This document shows positions 60,201 to 64,000 of a stretch of DNA of 64,000 bases, one piece after another. The first letter of the stretch is position 1. The number at the start of each line of letters is the position of its first letter. The stretch comes from Asterias amurensis (Eukaryota; Echinodermata; Asteroidea; Forcipulatida; Asteriidae), in contig NC_092662.1 in NCBI RefSeq assembly GCF_032118995.1, positions 496,001 through 560,000 of the forward strand. Direction: 5' to 3'. The position numbers and the translations under genes were made by a program. A model generated the notes under the pieces. The model had not been told where the DNA came from. It ran no database searches and saw only the letters and a program-made list of their open reading frames with translations.

Positions 60201-63200
60201 CCTTTAGTTAAATAAGGCCCTGATCAGTCCAGATCTTTGTGCAAATAAAATTTGATGGAACATGAATCTCTGAGACTTACTGAGTTTGTTGCCTTCATTG
60301 GTCTTCGAACAGCACTATGTGTCTTTTGAGAGCTGTCCTCGTCACTTCCAGATTTCAGTTTCTTCCCTTCCGTCTCTTTCCCACTTTTGTCTTGACGATG
60401 CAGAGCAGACCGAAACGGCTCAGATGCTTGCTTGATCACTGACACCGATTTCTGCTCCATCAGTCCGCTCTCACCCAGCCGGATTGTCTTGGTCGTCAAC
60501 ACCGCGCCTTGTTGGGGATTACCGCTGGATGCTTCCCTCGACAACTCGTAGTAGTTCTTGCTCAGGGAGGACTGAGACACCTGTCTCACCGGTCTGGCAT
60601 CGTCGTTTGACTCCTCATCAGTTAACTCCATCCGAGACATCATTGTTTCAACTTCAGCTCTCCTCATATGCAATTGAGCTGGCGCTCCATTCTCTCTATG
60701 GGAATGATCCACAGTGTCGCCATACTCCACTCCAACTCTTGCAACCCTGGGTCTTGATGACTTTGGTCTGGCAGTAGCTGGCCTTGAAGATGTTCGGGAT
60801 GCGATGCTTTTGTCATTCGGATCAGAGTCATTCTGGTTTCTATTTGTCACAGCACTTTGTGGTCGTCGCTTTTCAAGAGGCGGGCGGGGAATGTAAGGTT
60901 TCAAAATGTCGCGGGGTGTTATGTCGATGGTCACATTACGCTCCTCGGCTATGTGAACAGAATGTTTGCCTCTGGATTTCTCAAAGGGGTCCCTCTTTTG
61001 ACCATCATCCAACTCGTTCTTTGTTTCAGTCGAGTGCGTTGGAACAATCCTGATTTGACTGTCGGTATTTAGGGGTGTAGGTTGGTCCCTATAAGGGGGT
61101 GAAATGGGACTACCTGGGGCATCGTCAAGTTGAGTTAACACTTCACTTGTTACACTTTGAAGCTCAAGATCAGGTTGTGTTCTGTTGGGAGACGACTTAT
61201 TGTCAGACCTAAACAAACAAAATCAAACCGACAGATTTTATTTTATCAGTTTTCTCTTCAACTTAAAAATATCAGTGGAAATTTGTACCAGTCAAAAATT
61301 TGTCAAACAAAATTGGTGGGAACCAATGACAAATTGTGTGCTGGTAGCCCCTTTTAAGCTTTCCTGTGCTTAGCAGAAATGGGTTGCTAGCTTTAAGAAA
61401 TAACGATTTGAAGAGGAGTTTGGGGTTTTAACCTGTCTAGATCGCTCCAGTTCTCCTGTTCATCAGCATCATCCTCTTCTTCCTCACTATCTTCACCCAT
61501 GCCAGGGATTGTCATAGACAACCTTACAGGTTCTGGGGTGGGGCGTCTCAGAAGCTGCGGAACTCCTGGCTATAAATTAAAAATTAAATATGTTTATGAC
61601 AGAATTACAGGATTAGTATATTAGAATTGACCAAAAATAAAAAATAAAATAAAAAAAATGCTCTAAATCAATACGCATACTTTTCCGGTTATCACTGAAA
61701 TGTAACTTAGCAAATTGCAGACCTGAGTGCATCTCGTTCAAAAGGACAAGGGCACCAAGGCAGTTTCTCCTTGGTAAAGGGCAAACTATGAGGAAATTGT
61801 AAACTTCTACTGGAGAATTCCAAGGGCACCTGCAAGAGGCAATTAATTACCAGGGGGCATAGAGGCAATTGCCTGTTGCCTCCATGAAGTATTAGGCCTA
61901 CAATTGACTCACTGTTCAAAATTTCAACAAAGCAAACCTGATTAACGAAGATTTCTCTGTAGGGGGACTCCTGCCTTGCGTTGTCTCCACCCTCTGATGC
62001 AACGCCCTCTCCTTCAAGGTACGCCTCCTCATCATCTGGATTAGGTGAGCCCCGTGGCACAGGGGGAGGAGCAATCAGTGATGGATGGTCCCCAAATGCA
62101 GCAGAGAGTCTGGCTGTATAAACAGGTCAAGACAAAAACAAGTTGGTTTTTCGTTTTACGTACTTCTCTTAAACTGAATGGTACGGCCATCATTTGTGGA
62201 TGTTTCCCTCCATCCTACAATCTGGACTGTTTTAGAGGATCATTTCCTGCCTCCAGCTCTCCCGAGTTATTTTCATGTTTAATCATTTTCTTCTTGTAGC
62301 CCCTTTACCTAGAGTGGTTTTGTTTGGGGCAAACTTGCAAAAAAATAATAAAATAAAACCTTTACCAAGATCAAGTTTTCCTGGACTAGGTTGATTTCTG
62401 ATGAATTCTTCCAGAGTGCTCTCCACGTCCATCCTGCTGAGATCCTCCACGCCAAGCATCAGCTCAGCCAGGGCTGTCCCCGTCGTTTGTCTCGATCCTC
62501 TGCCGCTGGGTGGTCTACTCTTAGGGTCATACTTAGCTCCTTTTACTGTAAACCCCAAAATAAAACATTATTCAAGTCATTAATAACTAGTTCTCTTATA
62601 TAGCGCAGTTAACAATAACCGTACCAATGCGCTTTACATTAGTGCCCTGGTCATTGGGTCAATAACATCCCTGTAATCTTTCTCATCTCCCTGGGGAGTA
62701 TACAACCAAGCTGTTGTGGCGCTCAGAAGGCTTTTTAGTCGCACAAGTCCCCCAGGCTCAAGGCAGAGTCACACTGCAGTGATAAAGATCATGACGCAAA
62801 GATAACTCATTCATTTGGTTGAAATGCTCCACGCAAAATACGCACACGCTCATTCAACCAATAATGCGTTCTCTTTGAGTTGTGATCGTTATCATTTTTG
62901 TTATAGCTGGAGTGTGACTCGGCCTTAAGCCTTGAAGCTCACATATGTTCTTACCGTTTATAAATGCATCCAGCCTGCGCTGTGATGAGTCACCGGTATC
63001 TTTACCACTCTCAGTAGCAGAAGGCCTCCTCTGAGCTTGCTGATGGGTTGGACTGGGTGGTACCTTACGCCCACTCCAGGGGCGACGGGGGCCCTGGTTG
63101 CTAGTCTGACGAGTGCTTTGACGTTCCCCTTGTTGCTTTATGAGTTCAGGGATGGAGGCATTGCTACCCCTGGTGATACAAATGCAGGATACAATTGAAA

Positions 63201-63748
63201 TTGATGAAAATGACTTCATTCTTTAACATACCCGACATCAAATGTTAGTTGCGTGTATAAAAAGAAAGTTTCCACAAAGCATCAGGGAAATAAAGACCCT
63301 GTTGACAATGCATTTTTATAATGTGTTGACAAATGACTGTGTCATTACTGAGTAAAAATAGGGCAAAAAAACAACTAAAATCTGCAGAACAGTATTTGAT
63401 TTAAAATGTACATTTAGTAATGAGCTCCACTATCTGTTACGCCTGTAGACTCAAGACATGGACACTGCAGTTGGTGCAAAAATGTTGCAACTTTTAAAGT
63501 TGAGCGGACAAGTCCTAAACTCACAGCCCACAAGTTTTGTCAAGTAATTTTTATTACCAAGCTGTTGCTGTGGCAAGATGTGACTTGGTAGCTAGAGGTG
63601 GTGCTGTATCCAACTCGGTGTACACTTTACGGCTGGAACTTCCGGAAGATGGGCGCAGACTTTTTGATGAGGTTGGCGTCATGTCGTACACATTCGCTTG
63701 GAGCCTTTCCAGCCTTGACAGAGAAACACTACTCGGGCCCAACCAGTC
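45276..63748 (-). CDS. Large, mostly disordered protein of unknown family; 15 3' exons, 5' end outside window
   Basis: Exons on the minus strand: 63558-63748, 62955-63169, 62366-62545, 61938-62113, 61433-61569, 60281-61208, 59899-60030, 59611-59727, 58877-58929, 57418-57503, 56919-56998, 55089-55183, 54642-54713, 52309-52379 and 45276-45397. All fourteen junctions agree in phase, giving 2655 nt (884 codons plus TAG). I recognise no domain. Most of it is Ser/Pro/Arg-rich and disordered (RPATARPKSSRPRVARVG; ARRVSTRPVSAPIKRR), with an acidic patch (GEDSEEEEDDADEQE). More ordered, probably helical parts are GTALAELMLGVEDLSRMD, VQEQEMETMHRKLLERGV and PEAWLGNLFRKYKLAERA. The tail is strongly basic (RSKKKKSTGKRKVKVKTR). 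The RPxSA and RPATA style is common in ciliary or microtubule-associated proteins, but that is only a hint. A perfect X-box lies in one intron (55773-55786). The acceptor at 63749-63750 shows that it continues to the right. Confidence 0.85.
46399..46414. repeat. Poly-G tract (16 G)
   Basis: A homopolymer in the 6.9-kb last intron of the large gene. Confidence 0.95.
46760..46950. repeat. GGGCACCAAGGC-family MITE copy
   Basis: Starts with GGCCTGATACTTCATAGAGGC and contains CCTTGGTGCCCTTGAAATGC and TCGGTGCCCTTGCTC. Fragments of the same family lie at 18990-19130, 46575-46645, 48395-48535, 50125-50235, 56085-56345 and 61715-61905. Confidence 0.6.
47222..47462 (-). repeat. tRNA(Leu)-derived SINE copy
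   Basis: On the minus strand: TGGCCTAGAGGTTTAAAGC (A-box-like) followed by GGTTCGAGTCCCAGGC (a good B-box, about 47376-47391) and a SINE body ending near 47222. It lies in the last intron of the large gene and shares the ACTCTTGTGTTTCTGATCAG stretch with the 12075 copy. Confidence 0.75.
48983..49451. mobile_element. TTAA-type MITE, family II, copy interrupted by a Harbinger-type MITE
   Basis: Flanked by TTAA (48979-48982 and 49452-49455). The left end AGGAACTG is cut from its continuation GGACACGTTTGGTAA by a 132-bp insertion. The right end CCAATAGTGTTCAGTGCCT matches family II. It is diverged from the other copies, so it is older. Confidence 0.75.
48991..49122. mobile_element. Harbinger-type MITE nested in a family II MITE
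   Basis: Ends GGGCCGGTTTCACAAAG and CTTTGTGAAATCGGCCC, with a perfect CTG duplication on both sides (48988-48990 and 49123-49125). It is nearly the same as 41513-41648. Confidence 0.85.
49727..49752. repeat. Poly-T tract
   Basis: 26 T in a row in the last intron of the large gene. Confidence 0.95.
49985..50130 (+). repeat. tRNA(Leu)-derived SINE copy
   Basis: GGTCGAGCGATTAAGAGTAC (A-box region) and GGGTTCGAGTCCCGC (B-box, 50045-50059), followed by the SINE body AAGCAAGGCACTTAACCAC and CTTCGTCTTTCAGATGGGA. Body fragments without the head occur near 58765-58800 (minus) and 59178-59290 (plus). Confidence 0.75.
51960..52200 (+). repeat. tRNA-like repeat, family B, copy 1
   Basis: A 240-bp repeat whose 3' part (52102-52175) looks like a tRNA (GGGCTGGATAGCTCAGGTGG; GTTCAAATCCCGC). 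The 5' part (CTGCCGCTTCCCAGG, ACAGGTTGAATAGCTT) is shared with 57965-58180. It lies 5' to the exon at 52309 in plus coordinates, inside the last intron of the large gene. Confidence 0.6.
52981..53359. mobile_element. TTAA-type MITE, family II, best-preserved copy
   Basis: Flanked by TTAA on both sides (52977-52980 and 53360-53363). It has full inverted ends around GCAGTGGACACTATTGG. The central palindrome CCTCAAGTTTAGAACTTGAGG is almost perfect. Non-coding, in an intron of the large gene. Confidence 0.85.
55620..55671. repeat. 26-bp tandem duplication
   Basis: Two copies of ACAAATC(A/G)AGAGAGTATC followed by AACGTCAC, differing at one base. Intronic. Confidence 0.85.
55773..55786. promoter_or_regulatory. 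Perfect RFX X-box in an intron of the large gene
   Basis: GTTTCCATGGTAAC matches the X-box consensus GTTRCCATGGYAAC except for T in place of R, and is a form accepted by RFX factors. It lies in the intron between the exons at 55089 and 56919. It could drive a shorter transcript or act as an enhancer; inferred. Confidence 0.45.
56226..56334. repeat. 57-bp tandem duplication
   Basis: Two units beginning TCATCGGAGGTCATTGGCC and sharing CTTCCATTCAGTAAGGC. They arose within a copy of the GGGCACCAAGGC-family repeat. Intronic. Confidence 0.9.
57965..58180 (+). repeat. tRNA-like repeat, family B, copy 2
   Basis: Matches 51960-52200: GCTGCCGCTACTCAGG, TTACAGGTTGAATGGCTT, GACTGCCAACATAGGGCTAG, then GATGGCTCAGTTGGTAGAG (A-box-like). 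The B-box is degraded (GGATCAAGTCAA). Confidence 0.6.
59450..59605 (+). repeat. tRNA-derived SINE, family C
   Basis: TCTAGTTGGTAATATACTGC (A-box region) and GGGTTCGAATCCCCC (B-box, 59496-59510), followed by a body with TTATTTTTTCACAGA and a 3' part GTGCTAACACACAACGGTG. Body fragments recur at 54425-54535 (CAGTGCTGACACACATCGG) and 38455-38530. Confidence 0.7.
61715..61905. repeat. GGGCACCAAGGC-family MITE copy in an intron of the large gene
   Basis: Contains CAAGGGCACCAAGGCAG, CTCCTTGGTAAAGGGCA, CCAAGGGCACC and GTTGCCTCCATGAAGTATTA. The orientation is opposite to that of 46760-46950. It ends about 30 bp from the exon at 61938. Confidence 0.6.
62585..62770. repeat. Retroposon-like fragment with ATATAGCGC / GCGCTTTACATT
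   Basis: Shares TTATATAGCGC-type text with the (AAT)n-associated repeat at 10374-10430. The AAGCGCTTTGCATTCTC fragment near 58455 is a further relative. No coding capacity. Confidence 0.4.
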
Positions 63749-64000
63749 CTTGGGAAATGGTTTTATTAAAATTTAAAGATGCACAACAATCAATTTTAAA
63801 TTAAATAATTAGAAATGCAAACAAATGTTGAGAAAAGACTGAGGAGTGAAACCTTTTTAAGGCTTAATATCCGTTATATAGCCAAAATTTTATTTTCCCA
63901 ATTACAACAATAACAAATGAACTGTAACTGATTAAACAGTCATACTACATTATACAATTACAATGTTATACAAAATTACAAGGTTTAATTTAATTTAATT

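Noticed and set aside
60484-61072. Several plus-strand frames
   Set aside because: Antisense shadows of the 60281-61208 coding exon.
1-64000. CRISPR arrays, retroviral or LINE reverse transcriptase, capsid or envelope genes, rRNA genes
   Set aside because: Looked for on both strands; no regular spaced repeats, no reverse-transcriptase motifs and no rRNA signature were seen.

Overview
This is a eukaryotic, AT-rich genomic window from an animal. Genes are split by many GT-AG introns, intergenic DNA is long, and every gap is filled with DNA-transposon debris, SINE-like repeats, microsatellites and long poly-G/C or poly-A/T runs. The genes (TYSND1, FBXL6, CFAP77, an adenosine-receptor-like GPCR) are metazoan. 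The repeat style looks to me like a marine deuterostome invertebrate, most likely an echinoderm (sea-star-like); that placement is a judgement, not something the sequence proves.

Layout. 1-3277: the 5' part of a PIF/Harbinger DNA transposon with a HARBI1-like nuclease gene on the minus strand, running off the left edge and inserted in an older repeat (3281-3620). 3715-6104: a terminal-inverted-repeat element holding a (CTT)n tract and diverged copies of one non-coding unit. 6585-6920: an orphan first exon encoding a signal peptide plus PAN/apple-like domain. 8498-14592: a complete 10-exon TYSND1 (peroxisomal protease, C-terminal SKL) on the minus strand. 15421-20994: FBXL6 on the plus strand, divergent from TYSND1. 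22993-24794: a complete 4-exon CFAP77 on the minus strand, tail-to-tail with FBXL6. 24840-33600: a gene-poor stretch of repeats, hairpins and small inverted-repeat elements. 33639-34805: an intronless class A GPCR, minus strand. 38902-40958: the last three exons of an unrecognised conserved-looking gene, minus strand. 45276-63748: fifteen 3' exons (884 codons in perfect phase) of a large, mostly disordered protein I cannot name; its 5' part lies beyond the right edge.

The genes do not form an operon. The structural links are a shared divergent promoter region (TYSND1/FBXL6), overlapping 3' ends (FBXL6/CFAP77), and RFX X-box-like sites near CFAP77 and inside the large unnamed gene, which hint at ciliary expression. 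Comparing repeat copies gives clean insertion events with 3-bp CWG target duplications (Harbinger-type) and TTAA duplications (piggyBac/Kolobok-type). No reverse transcriptase, capsid or envelope gene, CRISPR array or convincing functional tRNA gene was seen.
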